Shown here: positions 1 to 7,972 of the stretch, in pieces | How positions within the stretch are numbered: position 1 is the first letter of the stretch | Layout: the number at the start of each line of letters is the position of its first letter | From: an uncultured Saprospiraceae bacterium | GTDB lineage: Bacteria; Bacteroidota; Bacteroidia; Chitinophagales; Saprospiraceae | Assembly: GCA_937934275.1 (NCBI GenBank) | Contig: CALHAM010000028.1 | Location: 1-54,923 of the forward strand | Length of the DNA stretch: 54,923 nt | Direction: 5' to 3' | Notes under the pieces: model-generated | Database searches by the model: none | Seen by the model: the letters and a program-made list of their open reading frames with translations, nothing else | What the model was told of the DNA's origin: nothing | Made by a program: the position numbers and the translations under genes

Positions 1-1246
1 TCCCTGAATGAGAGCCGCCAAACAATCGAGCAACGTAAAGGCCTTTAGGAATACCCGAAAGCGATACCTCGCAAGCGTTTGGCCCTGTTAAACGCACCCT
101 AAGCACTTCCCGCCCCTGTACATCGATTAGCGACAAGTCAAAGACGGCATCAGTTGCTGCTGTGGGTAGTTGCACCAATACTCGGTTACCTTGAACAGGG
201 TTGGGATAGATGCTCCAATCGAAAACCTCTCGCTCGCCAAGGGTAGTGGTAGAAGTTTTCTCTGGGTCGGCTTGATAGCAGGTGAGGTGTTCGAGCAAAG
301 CACAGGCGCGCATCCAGTAGTCGTTGAGCGGCTGGGCGTAGGCGGCGTTATCGTAGATGTTCGTATGGCCACCTCCAGGCACGGTTTTTAAGTACGACCA
401 GGTACCGGCTTGTAGGGCTTGAGGATGCAGCACGCCGCTGCCTTCCAAATAGGCCAGTCCAGCGGCAACACCTGTTGTGTAGGGCACAGTGGCATCAGCG
501 GTGCCGTGTATGCTGGCTATAGGCGGCTCGTCGGCGCGTATCCAACCACGGCGATAAAGACCGCCCGATAAGTTAAGCACAGCACCTACAGCCGATGCAT
601 ATTGTTGGTTGGTAGCACTCCCGCTGTTGCCCTCTATACCGCCGTTGTTGGCAATGAGGGTTTGCATAAAGGGCGGAATGTCATCGCCTTCGTCCAGAAA
701 AGCCGTGTGTAAAGCAGTTACTGCTCCGGCCGAATATCCGCCCACAAAAATGTGCTCGGCGTCGGCGCGAAAGCGGTTTTGTGTAGCCGCATCCTCGCGA
801 AAGTAACGCACGGCAGCCTTCATGTCGCCAACGGCTTTCACAGCCGTGTCCATAATCTTGGTTGAGTCCGGAAAACCCAAGGGAATGATGGGAAACAACC
901 GGTATTGAATAGAGGCTGCTACATAGCCGCGTTTGGCCAAGAGCTCACACCAACGGGCCATGTCGGACTTATTGCCAAAGATGAAGCTACCTCCATGAGC
1001 CAGTACGACAACCGGGCGCTTTTGCGCCGTATCGCCTTGCGGCTCGTAAACATCCATCGATAGGGTAATGCTCTGGCCCAAGTGGCTGATGGCTGTGGCA
1101 TAGGGTACCGTCGTGCGCTGAACGTTGGCAAATACGGGCACTTTGTAGCGAACGCCATCGCAAGAGGTAGGCTGGCCTAAAGCAGAAGAAACAATTAATA
1201 GAAAAAGCAGACAGTGTACTAGAAGGCGCATAATCAATCTGAGCAT
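1..1246 (-). CDS. Secreted alpha/beta hydrolase (esterase/lipase-like) with T9SS type A sorting domain, 3'-truncated by window edge
   Basis: The frame reads from an ATG at 1246 (or 1231, five codons later) leftwards to the window edge with no stop, so the C-terminus is missing. It opens with a signal peptide ending ...VSSALGQ. The catalytic half shows an HGGSF oxyanion-hole motif and a GYSAG nucleophile elbow, as in the hormone-sensitive-lipase/carboxylesterase branch of alpha/beta hydrolases. A late HGTADATVPY segment (the acid region) and a GGGHTNIY segment (candidate catalytic His) follow. Near the visible end a Por-secretion type A domain begins with IYPNPVQGNRV and GLYVARLF. The protein is therefore expected to leave the cell by T9SS and be released or surface-bound. 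Substrate cannot be predicted. Confidence 0.85.
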   Translation of the reverse strand, partial: MLRLIMRLLVHCLLFLLIVSSALGQPTSCDGVRYKVPVFANVQRTTVPYATAISHLGQSITLSMDVYEPQGDTAQKRPVVVLAHGGSFIFGNKSDMARWCELLAKRGYVAASIQYRLFPIIPLGFPDSTKIMDTAVKAVGDMKAAVRYFREDAATQNRFRADAEHIFVGGYSAGAVTALHTAFLDEGDDIPPFMQTLIANNGGIEGNSGSATNQQYASAVGAVLNLSGGLYRRGWIRADEPPIASIHGTADATVPYTTGVAAGLAYLEGSGVLHPQALQAGTWSYLKTVPGGGHTNIYDNAAYAQPLNDYWMRACALLEHLTCYQADPEKTSTTTLGEREVFDWSIYPNPVQGNRVLVQLPTAATDAVFDLSLIDVQGREVLRVRLTGPNACEVSLSGIPKGLYVARLFGGSHSG

Positions 1247-1340
1247 TTATTTGTCTAAAGGTGGGCGAGACGCCAGTAGTTTTTCGGCAAGAATTTCTCA
1301 AAGTTAAGGAGAAATGAACAAGTGAGCGGAACAGGTAGCC

Positions 1341-1372
1341 TTGCCAAACAAATTTGATGTGCGCTACTTTTG
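1341..1372 (+). promoter_or_regulatory. Candidate Bacteroidota promoter (TTG, 21 nt, TACTTTTG)
   Basis: TTG at 1341-1343 is followed after 21 nt by TACTTTTG at 1365-1372, matching the Bacteroidota -33 TTG / -7 TAnnTTTG pattern. It lies in the divergent gap between the hydrolase (minus) and the small lipoprotein (plus), about 110 nt before the proposed GTG start. This is a pattern match only. Confidence 0.4.
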
Positions 1373-1481
1373 CGTTAGCTACCGCTACAAGAGAATGAAC
1401 TGCCACCCACGACAACACACGCTCTCATTGCGCTACATAAGGATAAGGTCGTTGGCGTGCTGTCATAGCGTTTTGAGTGAG

Positions 1482-1805
1482 GTGAAGACAGCGCTCAACT
1501 GTGCGGTATTATTTGTGGTTTTGGGTGCAATATTTAGCGGTTGTGAGGGCGACACAGAGCGCATCGTAGAAGAGAAAGTGGCGGAACGCGTCAGTGATTT
1601 TCGCAAGCGTGAGACGGAAAGATGCTATCGGGGGTTGTTGGCCGAAGCAGAGCGTATAGTAGACTCTTCACTACTGGCCGAGGCGATGTATCAGGTGCTA
1701 GACTCGCTGCGTCAGTTGCATCCCCCCAAACCCGTAAAGCCGCCAATCTTACCTCCTTGGGATACTTCGCCCGTTCGTCCAATATTTGATACTCTGCGTT
1801 ATTAA
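1482..1805 (+). CDS. Small predicted lipoprotein, unknown function
   Basis: The same frame is open further upstream, but the GTG at 1482 gives a textbook lipoprotein: a short basic start, a hydrophobic core (ALNCAVLFVVLGAIFSG) and a lipobox cysteine in IFSGC. The mature part is a charged helical segment (EEKVAERVSDFRKRETERC) followed by a proline-rich tail (HPPKPVKPPILPPW). Length is about 107 residues. It sits 89 nt before a very large outer-membrane-type protein on the same strand, so the two may be cotranscribed and the lipoprotein could be an accessory of it. That link is inference, and no family was recognised. An ATG start at 1395 is possible but would bury the signal sequence. Confidence 0.6.
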   Translation: MKTALNCAVLFVVLGAIFSGCEGDTERIVEEKVAERVSDFRKRETERCYRGLLAEAERIVDSSLLAEAMYQVLDSLRQLHPPKPVKPPILPPWDTSPVRPIFDTLRY

Positions 1806-1894
1806 AAGCAAACCTGGGTTTTGGACTAGGCAACGCCGCCGGTCGTGCGAGCGTCCTCGTAAGTCGCCACTACACCCGGCCCTTGTCGTAAGCG

Positions 1895-4800
1895 ATGCGA
1901 GCATTCTCTCTCTTAGGGCGCCTTTTGTTTTGGGCAGTTGCCAGTATTCAGGCGATGGCTCAGGCGCCTAATGAGTTGTCCTTGTCAAATATTCGTTGGC
2001 GAGAGGTAGAGGCTTGCCTACCGGTGCAACTACTCGACTCGCTTACTGTGGCACCTGAGCTGGTGGCGGTTCGAGATGTAGCTAGTGGTCAGTCTTTAGA
2101 AACGGTGCTCTTTCGATTGGAGGGCAATTTGTTGTACATAGACACGGCTGGTCTGCGGGCACAGGCACCACACATCACCCAGCTGGTTGTGGCTTATCGG
2201 ATTTTGCCCGTTGACTTGGCTCGACCCATCTTCCGATTGGACACCGCCATCATCCGCCGTGTGGGCAAGCCCAACGACATCGCCTACGATTATCGCCCCT
2301 TCCAGCCTTCAACCCTACCTTGGGAAACGGGTACCCTACACACGCACGGGGCTTATGTGCGTGGCATCGGGCTGGGCAACAATCAGAACCTGACCTTCAA
2401 CTCCAACCTGAATTTGCAATTGGAGGGATATTTGGGCAACGACATCGAATTGGCCGCTGCCCTTTCCGACAACTCCATTCCTCTACAGCCCGATGGAACA
2501 ACACGCCAGTTGCAGGAGTTCGACCGCCTCTTCGTCCGACTACGTCGCCGCAATGCAACCTTAACGGCGGGTGATCTCGACCTGACGAGGCCGAGCGGCT
2601 ACTTTTCTAACTACTTTAAACGCGTGCAGGGTGCTATGGTGCGTTGGCAACCGGCGAGTGCACAACAACCCGAGGTGCGTGCGCTCATGTCAGTGTCGCG
2701 CGGCAAATTTCGCCGCCAAATCATCAATGGCCAAGAGGGAAACCAAGGGCCATACCGCCTGCAAGGCGCCGATGGCGAGCGCTTCATCATCGTGTTGGCC
2801 GGCACGGAAAAGGTCTTCTTAGACGGGATGTTGCTACGCCGAGGCCTTGAAGACGACTACGTCATGGACTACAACCTCGGAGAGCTCACCTTCACACACC
2901 GCCGCCTCATTTCTAAAGATAGCCGTATTATTGTTGAGTTTGAGTATGCGGTACAGACTTATTTGCGCTCGACAGCAGCAGCTGAAGTAGAGCAGCGCTT
3001 TGGTTCAAGCCGCCTGTATCTGCACGCCTATTCGGAGCAAGACAGCCGCACGGCTGGCGGTGTGCGCGACCTAACGCCCGAGCAGATTCAGCGCCTGGCT
3101 GAGGTGGGCAACGAGGTGCAAAATGCCTATACGTCAGGCATTGATACGCTGCCTCCCGAGGCCGCCCTCGACCCGACTCGTGTGTGGTATGCCGAGGCCG
3201 ATACCATCGTTTGCGGGCAAATGGTGCGTTTTTTGCGCTACACTACTGACCCGACACAAGCCCGCTACACCGTTCGCTTCAGCGAAGTGCCGCGTGGGCA
3301 AGGCAACTACGTACAGGAAACTACCGGGAGTAATGGTCGCGTATTCCGCTGGGTCGCCCCGGACCCTATCAGTTGTCAACCGCAGGGCAATTTTGAACCC
3401 ATAGTGCGCCTTATTGCTCCTGAAAGCCGCCAGCTCTTTGCTACCGGAGGAGAGTGGAAGCCCTCTGAGCGCACACACTTGCACGCAGAGGCTGCCCTAA
3501 GTCATTACGATCGCAATCGCTTTTCGCCCGTGGGCAATGAGGAAAACACGAGTTGGGCTGCTTGGGTGCAACTGCGCCAGCAATTACTGCCCGCCGCTGC
3601 CCAACAAGCAGGCTGGGATTTGCAAACAACCGCCGCTTACGAATACGCTGCCTGTAACTTTGCTCCTCTTAATCCTTACCGCCCCGCTGAATTCTCACGC
3701 GATTGGAACCTATCGGGTACTGACAGCTCTGCCGCTGAACACTGGGCACGCATTGGCATCGCTCTGCAACGCCAGCACTGGGGGAGCGCTCGATACGATT
3801 GGGGGACCTTTGTGCGCCCAGGCCATTACCGTGGTCAACGCCACCTTTCGCAGTGGCGTTGGCAACGCAGCGGCTTCGACTTAGTGCTGGAGACCAACGC
3901 CTTGTTCTCGGCGGCTCTGGTGGAAAAATCGCGATTCTCTCGGCCTAAGTTTGACTTGAGCAAAACTTTCTTCTCTGCCCCGAAGAAACCACTGCTGAAG
4001 GTTGGCCTCTACGGCGAGCGCGAACGAAACGAGCGCCGCATGCAGGCTACCGATTCGCTCCATGCTCTGAGCTTTTGGTACGATTTGGGCCGAGCTTACG
4101 TGGAGTGGGGAAATGAGGGTGCTCCTTGGCGCTGGAATGTCAGTTGGATGCATCGAAATGACTATGCTCCTGTCGGCAGAGGCTTCTCCAAAAACACGGC
4201 AGTGGATGGGGCTAATTTGAACGGCTCTTGGAACCGAATGCCACCAGTGCCCGGTAAAACCGCGCATCAGATCCATTGGAACTTTTCCTGGCGCCAACTG
4301 CGCATTAAGGACTCAGAGCTTACGGTACTGAAGCCTCAGCAAACGTATTTAGGGCGCCTCGACTATTCGGCCAACTTTTGGAAAAATGCCTTGGCCCTTA
4401 CCTGTGGCTATGAAGTCAGCTCGGGTCAGACGCCGCGCATCGAATACACCTACCTACGCGTCAATCCGGGTGAGGGCCAATATACATGGGTAGACCGAAA
4501 CCAGGACAGCGTACTGACCATAGACGAAATGGAGTTAGCCATCTTCCCCGACCAGGCCAACTACGTCCGCATTGGCACCACTACTCCTGACTATCTGCCC
4601 ACATTTAATACTGCTTACAACCAAAGCTTGCGCTTAGAGCCGCGCCTGTTGGGCATTTCGCGCCAAAAACGCTGGCTGTATCGCTTGAGCAAACTGTCGC
4701 TTCAGAGCAATCTGCAACTCGTCAGGCGCGTATCGGCCGGTGCCGTTGGTGGGCAGGTGTGGAATCCGTTTGATTTCAACGTGCCAGACTCAGCGCTCAT

Positions 4801-5476
4801 CGCTCTTTCCGCAGTATCGCGTCAGGTGTTGCACGTCAATCGCGCCGACCCGCGCTGGGATGCTTTCGTAGCTTTTGCCGACAACCGCCAACGCACCGCC
4901 CTCACCATCGGAGCGGAAAGCCGACACTTGGCCGAGCTCACATGGCACGGGCGCCTAAACTTGAGCGCGCACTGGACGACTGAACTCGATATTTCTCAGG
5001 GGCATCGGCGCAACGACAGCGAACTTTTTAGCAATCGACGCTTCGATATTCGCTTCAGCAAAATTGCTCCCAAGATAGCCTGGACGCCGCTTGCTGCGTT
5101 TCGCCTGTCGGCTCATTACATCTTCTATCGAGGAGAAAATATTCTGCCTTCTGCTGAAAAAGCCCGCCAGCACTCGTGGAACTTCGAAGTTGCATGGGCG
5201 CCGGCTAGCCAACCTAACAACAGTGGCTTTCGAGCCGCCACTAACGTCCGTGCCCGTGGCAGTTTGGCGGGGGTTGTCTTTGAAGGGTCCATCAACTCGC
5301 CTGTCGCTTTTGCGATGCTCGAAGGGTTGCAAAACGGTAGAAATTATCTGTGGGGCCTTCAACTTGAGCGGCAACTTTCTAAAACAATTCAGATAAACCT
5401 CCTCTACGACGGGCGCAAAACAGGCGAAAATCGAGTCATTCATACCGCACGAATGCAGGTGCGCGCTATTTTTTAA
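1895..5476 (+). CDS. Large outer-membrane-type protein, uncharacterised Bacteroidota family
   Basis: This 1193-residue protein starts with a signal peptide (MRAFSLLGRLLFWAVASIQAMAQA). The first third has the segment GLGNNQNLTFNSNLNLQLEG, then ELAAALSDNSIPLQPDGTTR and LQEFDRLFVRLRRRNATLTA. This style is shared by a widespread but functionally undefined family of roughly 1100-1200-residue Bacteroidota envelope proteins, and loosely recalls SprA-type barrels. The remainder is rich in alternating aromatic/polar strands (YDWGTFVRPGHYRGQRHLSQW and similar) and ends on a strand closing in ...TARMQVRAIF. The terminal Phe is typical of outer-membrane beta-barrels. No T9SS sorting domain and no TonB box were seen. 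A barrel with an N-terminal periplasmic part is the best guess; transport or surface assembly roles are speculative. Confidence 0.8.
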   Translation: MRAFSLLGRLLFWAVASIQAMAQAPNELSLSNIRWREVEACLPVQLLDSLTVAPELVAVRDVASGQSLETVLFRLEGNLLYIDTAGLRAQAPHITQLVVAYRILPVDLARPIFRLDTAIIRRVGKPNDIAYDYRPFQPSTLPWETGTLHTHGAYVRGIGLGNNQNLTFNSNLNLQLEGYLGNDIELAAALSDNSIPLQPDGTTRQLQEFDRLFVRLRRRNATLTAGDLDLTRPSGYFSNYFKRVQGAMVRWQPASAQQPEVRALMSVSRGKFRRQIINGQEGNQGPYRLQGADGERFIIVLAGTEKVFLDGMLLRRGLEDDYVMDYNLGELTFTHRRLISKDSRIIVEFEYAVQTYLRSTAAAEVEQRFGSSRLYLHAYSEQDSRTAGGVRDLTPEQIQRLAEVGNEVQNAYTSGIDTLPPEAALDPTRVWYAEADTIVCGQMVRFLRYTTDPTQARYTVRFSEVPRGQGNYVQETTGSNGRVFRWVAPDPISCQPQGNFEPIVRLIAPESRQLFATGGEWKPSERTHLHAEAALSHYDRNRFSPVGNEENTSWAAWVQLRQQLLPAAAQQAGWDLQTTAAYEYAACNFAPLNPYRPAEFSRDWNLSGTDSSAAEHWARIGIALQRQHWGSARYDWGTFVRPGHYRGQRHLSQWRWQRSGFDLVLETNALFSAALVEKSRFSRPKFDLSKTFFSAPKKPLLKVGLYGERERNERRMQATDSLHALSFWYDLGRAYVEWGNEGAPWRWNVSWMHRNDYAPVGRGFSKNTAVDGANLNGSWNRMPPVPGKTAHQIHWNFSWRQLRIKDSELTVLKPQQTYLGRLDYSANFWKNALALTCGYEVSSGQTPRIEYTYLRVNPGEGQYTWVDRNQDSVLTIDEMELAIFPDQANYVRIGTTTPDYLPTFNTAYNQSLRLEPRLLGISRQKRWLYRLSKLSLQSNLQLVRRVSAGAVGGQVWNPFDFNVPDSALIALSAVSRQVLHVNRADPRWDAFVAFADNRQRTALTIGAESRHLAELTWHGRLNLSAHWTTELDISQGHRRNDSELFSNRRFDIRFSKIAPKIAWTPLAAFRLSAHYIFYRGENILPSAEKARQHSWNFEVAWAPASQPNNSGFRAATNVRARGSLAGVVFEGSINSPVAFAMLEGLQNGRNYLWGLQLERQLSKTIQINLLYDGRKTGENRVIHTARMQVRAIF

Positions 5477-5609
5477 ACCTCCATTGCCGCTAAAAGGTAC
5501 TGCTTTGTTAATTCCTCCTAAAAACATCGGCTTTTTGCAACTCTTAGATGTTTTCAACTGTCTAAGTATCAGTAGAGACCAAAACCCATCTCTTACCCTT
5601 TTACACGAC

Positions 5610-5873
5610 ATGTCGACCATGAAACAGAAGCCGTTGATGCGTTATGGAGGTCTAATGCTGTTGTTAGCCTTGAGCCTGTTTTCCTTTTTATACGTCAACC
5701 TAGATGCAGCTCATAAGACAAAAGGTGTTGGTCATGCGTACAACACTGAAAAGGTAATGCCTCGAGAAGATGAGCGCAGTGAGTCGTACATCCCGACTTT
5801 TGGCGAAGCCTTAGTGGCCCGAGTGCTGAATGCGCTGTATCGGCTGGTGTCTAACTTGCCGGAGCGTTATTAA
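5610..5873 (+). CDS. Small single-span membrane protein, unknown
   Basis: Reading from ATG 5610 (a second ATG lies at 5619) gives 87 residues. There is a basic N-terminus (MSTMKQKPLMRYGG), one strong hydrophobic span (LMLLLALSLFSFLYVNL) and a charged soluble tail ending in LVSNLPERY. The frame is open further upstream without a better start. Its stop overlaps the stop of the convergent PAP2 gene by three bases. No homologous family was recognised. Codon use matches the neighbours and the composition is protein-like, so it is kept as a likely gene. Confidence 0.5.
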   Translation: MSTMKQKPLMRYGGLMLLLALSLFSFLYVNLDAAHKTKGVGHAYNTEKVMPREDERSESYIPTFGEALVARVLNALYRLVSNLPERY

Positions 5874-6436
5874 TGCTCAGACGACGTGCGCCACCGAAAC
5901 CAGGCTGCTGCGATGCCGCCAATGCCAGCACCCAATAAACCACCGAAAATCACGTCTGATGGATAGTGTACCCCTACGTACACTTGAGCAAGAGCCACCC
6001 AACCAGCCCAGACTAACAGCACTCTTCGGAAAAACAGCCGACGCCGTACCAGCACTGCACCGACAAAAACAGCAAAGGCGAAATGATTGGCTGCATGCGA
6101 CGATGTAAAACTATATCCGCTGCCGCAAGGAACTCTAAGCACGACCATTTGTCGTATTTGAGCGTCGTTGCATGGGCGCAGTCGCTGCACATTTTTCTTA
6201 ACTACAGAACTGCTAGTAAAATCGGAAGCGCCCACGCAAAAGACCATGCCCACAATAAAGAGCACCAGGCGACGCCTTCGGAATTGTTGAGCGGCTAAGG
6301 CCAACACATAAACATACAGGGGTGCCCAAAACCATTTTTCCCGGAACAGCGGCAGTAGAAAGTCGAAGACAGGGTTGGCCAAACGGCCATTGACGAAGTG
6401 TAAAAGAGCTAAGTCAAATGTTTGCAGCCAATGCAT
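5870..6436 (-). CDS. PAP2-family membrane phosphatase
   Basis: A 188-residue multi-pass membrane protein with the three PAP2 motifs. C1 is KKNVQRLRP (residues 80-88), C2 is the SSH of FTSSHAANHF (residues 112-114), and C3 is GVHYPSD with the catalytic His at about 157. Members remove phosphate from lipids such as phosphatidate or undecaprenyl diphosphate at the membrane surface. In C3 the usual Ser-Arg (SRxxxGxH) reads Ala-Gln (AQVYVGVH); the codon CAA is one base from Arg CGA. The gene starts 6 nt after the methyltransferase stop on the same strand, so the two are probably cotranscribed. Substrate is unknown. Confidence 0.85.
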   Translation of the reverse strand: MHWLQTFDLALLHFVNGRLANPVFDFLLPLFREKWFWAPLYVYVLALAAQQFRRRRLVLFIVGMVFCVGASDFTSSSVVKKNVQRLRPCNDAQIRQMVVLRVPCGSGYSFTSSHAANHFAFAVFVGAVLVRRRLFFRRVLLVWAGWVALAQVYVGVHYPSDVIFGGLLGAGIGGIAAAWFRWRTSSEH

Positions 6437-6442
6437 GGTTCA

Positions 6443-7174
6443 TTAGGGTTTTTGGGCAATGAGGATGAGGCGTTCAGAGGTGCTAACGTCGAACGGCGTC
6501 AGGTTGTAGTCGCCAAACACCTGCTGCAGACGAAGACCTACGCGCTCGAACATAGCTTGAAAGTCGGCTTGCTCAAAAAGCCGCACGCGCTCGCGGAAGA
6601 AATACGTGTGCCCATGGGCCTTAAATTCGATGTGTTTATATACGCGACCCAAGCGAATGCTTCTCCTGATGTGAAAGACTATTCCATTGGCGGTTATGTC
6701 TTCTTGGCGCACTAAATGACGGCGTACCCAGTAAGCGTTGAAGAAGTCGAGGAGAAAAAGACCACCGGGTTTCAATCCTGTATACACGTTTTGTAGGGCG
6801 CGTTCGTGCTCAGCATCGGAGTCGAAGTAGCCGAAACTGGTAAAAAGGTTGAGCACCGCATCGAAATAGTTGATGCGGAAAGGCTGGCGCATGTCGTGTT
6901 GGTAAAAGGCTAAACGCTCGTTTTCGAATTGGCGCGCATAGGCGATGCTGCTTTCGGAAATATCTAAGCCTGTAACATCGAAGCCTTTTTCGGCCAGATA
7001 GCGCGCGTGTCGCCCCCGTCCACAGGCTAAGTCGAGCACGCGTGCACCTGGAGGTATAGCCAGCGTCTGGAGCAATCGGTCGATGAAGAAACGCGCCTCT
7101 TGTTCGTCGCGGCGCTGATAGAGAGCGTGGTAATAAGGCGAGTCGAACCAGGCAGCAAACCATTCGCGAGCCAT
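6443..7174 (-). CDS. Class I SAM-dependent methyltransferase
   Basis: A 243-residue soluble protein with a Rossmann-type methyltransferase core. Motif I is VLDLACGRGRHARYLAEKG (from about residue 46), followed by the acidic strand VTGLDIS, the post-I segment FYQHDMRQPF, and KPGGLFLLDFF. The C-terminal region (FRERVRLFEQADFQAMFERVG) is typical of the UbiE/Tam-like small-molecule methyltransferase superfamily. The substrate cannot be told from sequence. A TACCTTTCG box lies about 20 nt before the start. It is divergent from the futalosine hydrolase gene and directly upstream of the PAP2 gene. Confidence 0.8.
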   Translation of the reverse strand: MAREWFAAWFDSPYYHALYQRRDEQEARFFIDRLLQTLAIPPGARVLDLACGRGRHARYLAEKGFDVTGLDISESSIAYARQFENERLAFYQHDMRQPFRINYFDAVLNLFTSFGYFDSDAEHERALQNVYTGLKPGGLFLLDFFNAYWVRRHLVRQEDITANGIVFHIRRSIRLGRVYKHIEFKAHGHTYFFRERVRLFEQADFQAMFERVGLRLQQVFGDYNLTPFDVSTSERLILIAQKP

Positions 7175-7256
7175 GGATTTTCGTTTTTAGGCCGAAAGGT
7201 ACGCCGCAGGGCTGTAGCGCTGTGGCAAAGGCGTATTTTCACCCAAAAAAACACTT

Positions 7257-7943
7257 ATGGAGGTTTTGTTGGTCTCGGCTACGCCGTTTGAAGTAGCGCC
7301 AGTGTTGGAGCGCCTAGAGCGCGATTTTGAAAAAGGCCCAGACGGCGCCTTTACACAAGGCAACCTGCGTGTTTTGCCGCTCATCACGGGCGTTGGGCCA
7401 ATAACGACGGCCTGGCATTTAGGGCGTCTTTTTGCACAATATCGGCCCAATTGGGCTTTGCACGTAGGCGTTGCCGGGGCCTTTGACCACTCGATGGCTT
7501 TGGGAGATGTGGTTCAGATTGTAGTTGACCGATTTGCCGATGTGGGCGTCGAAGAAGCCGACGGTCGCTTTACTGATGTTTTCGAATTAGGTCTAGCAAA
7601 TGCTGATGAGCCGCCTTTTGAAGGAGGATGGTTGCGCAATGTCGCGGCAGCAGAGGCGCGCTTTCTGCCCGCCGTTACGGGGCTTACGGTAAGCCGGGTA
7701 CACGGCTATGGGCCTTCAATTGAAGCCATTCGGCAGAAATATCCTCAGGCGCAGGTAGAGACGATGGAAAGTGCTGCTTTTTTCTACGCCTGCTTGCGCG
7801 CCGAGACGCCGTTTTCGGCCATACGCGCTCTATCCAATTACGTGGAGCCGCGCCGCCGCGAGTCTTGGGAACTAGGCTTGGCCATTGAGCGGCTCAATGC
7901 CGTTGTTGCCGACATGCTGCAAACGCTAGTTGGGCGTCTGTAG
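7257..7943 (+). CDS. mqnB: Futalosine hydrolase (menaquinone biosynthesis)
   Basis: A 228-residue nucleoside-hydrolase/phosphorylase-fold protein. It cleaves futalosine to dehypoxanthine futalosine and hypoxanthine in the futalosine route to menaquinone. Supporting motifs are ITGVGPITTAWHLG near the N-terminus, HVGVAGAFD in the base-binding core, and the family-typical VETMESAAFFYACL followed by IRALSNYVEPRRRESWELG. That C-terminal pattern separates MqnB from MTA/SAH nucleosidase. The start codon is the ATG at 7257. No other mqn genes lie in the window. Confidence 0.9.
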   Translation: MEVLLVSATPFEVAPVLERLERDFEKGPDGAFTQGNLRVLPLITGVGPITTAWHLGRLFAQYRPNWALHVGVAGAFDHSMALGDVVQIVVDRFADVGVEEADGRFTDVFELGLANADEPPFEGGWLRNVAAAEARFLPAVTGLTVSRVHGYGPSIEAIRQKYPQAQVETMESAAFFYACLRAETPFSAIRALSNYVEPRRRESWELGLAIERLNAVVADMLQTLVGRL

Positions 7944-7972
7944 CGGTTGTGCGGCAAACAGTTACGGCAATT

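Noticed and set aside
3881-5620. Antisense open frames of 138 and 221 codons inside the 1193-residue protein gene
   Set aside because: They lie opposite a coding frame with strong family features, have no motif, and their residues look like translated shadows.
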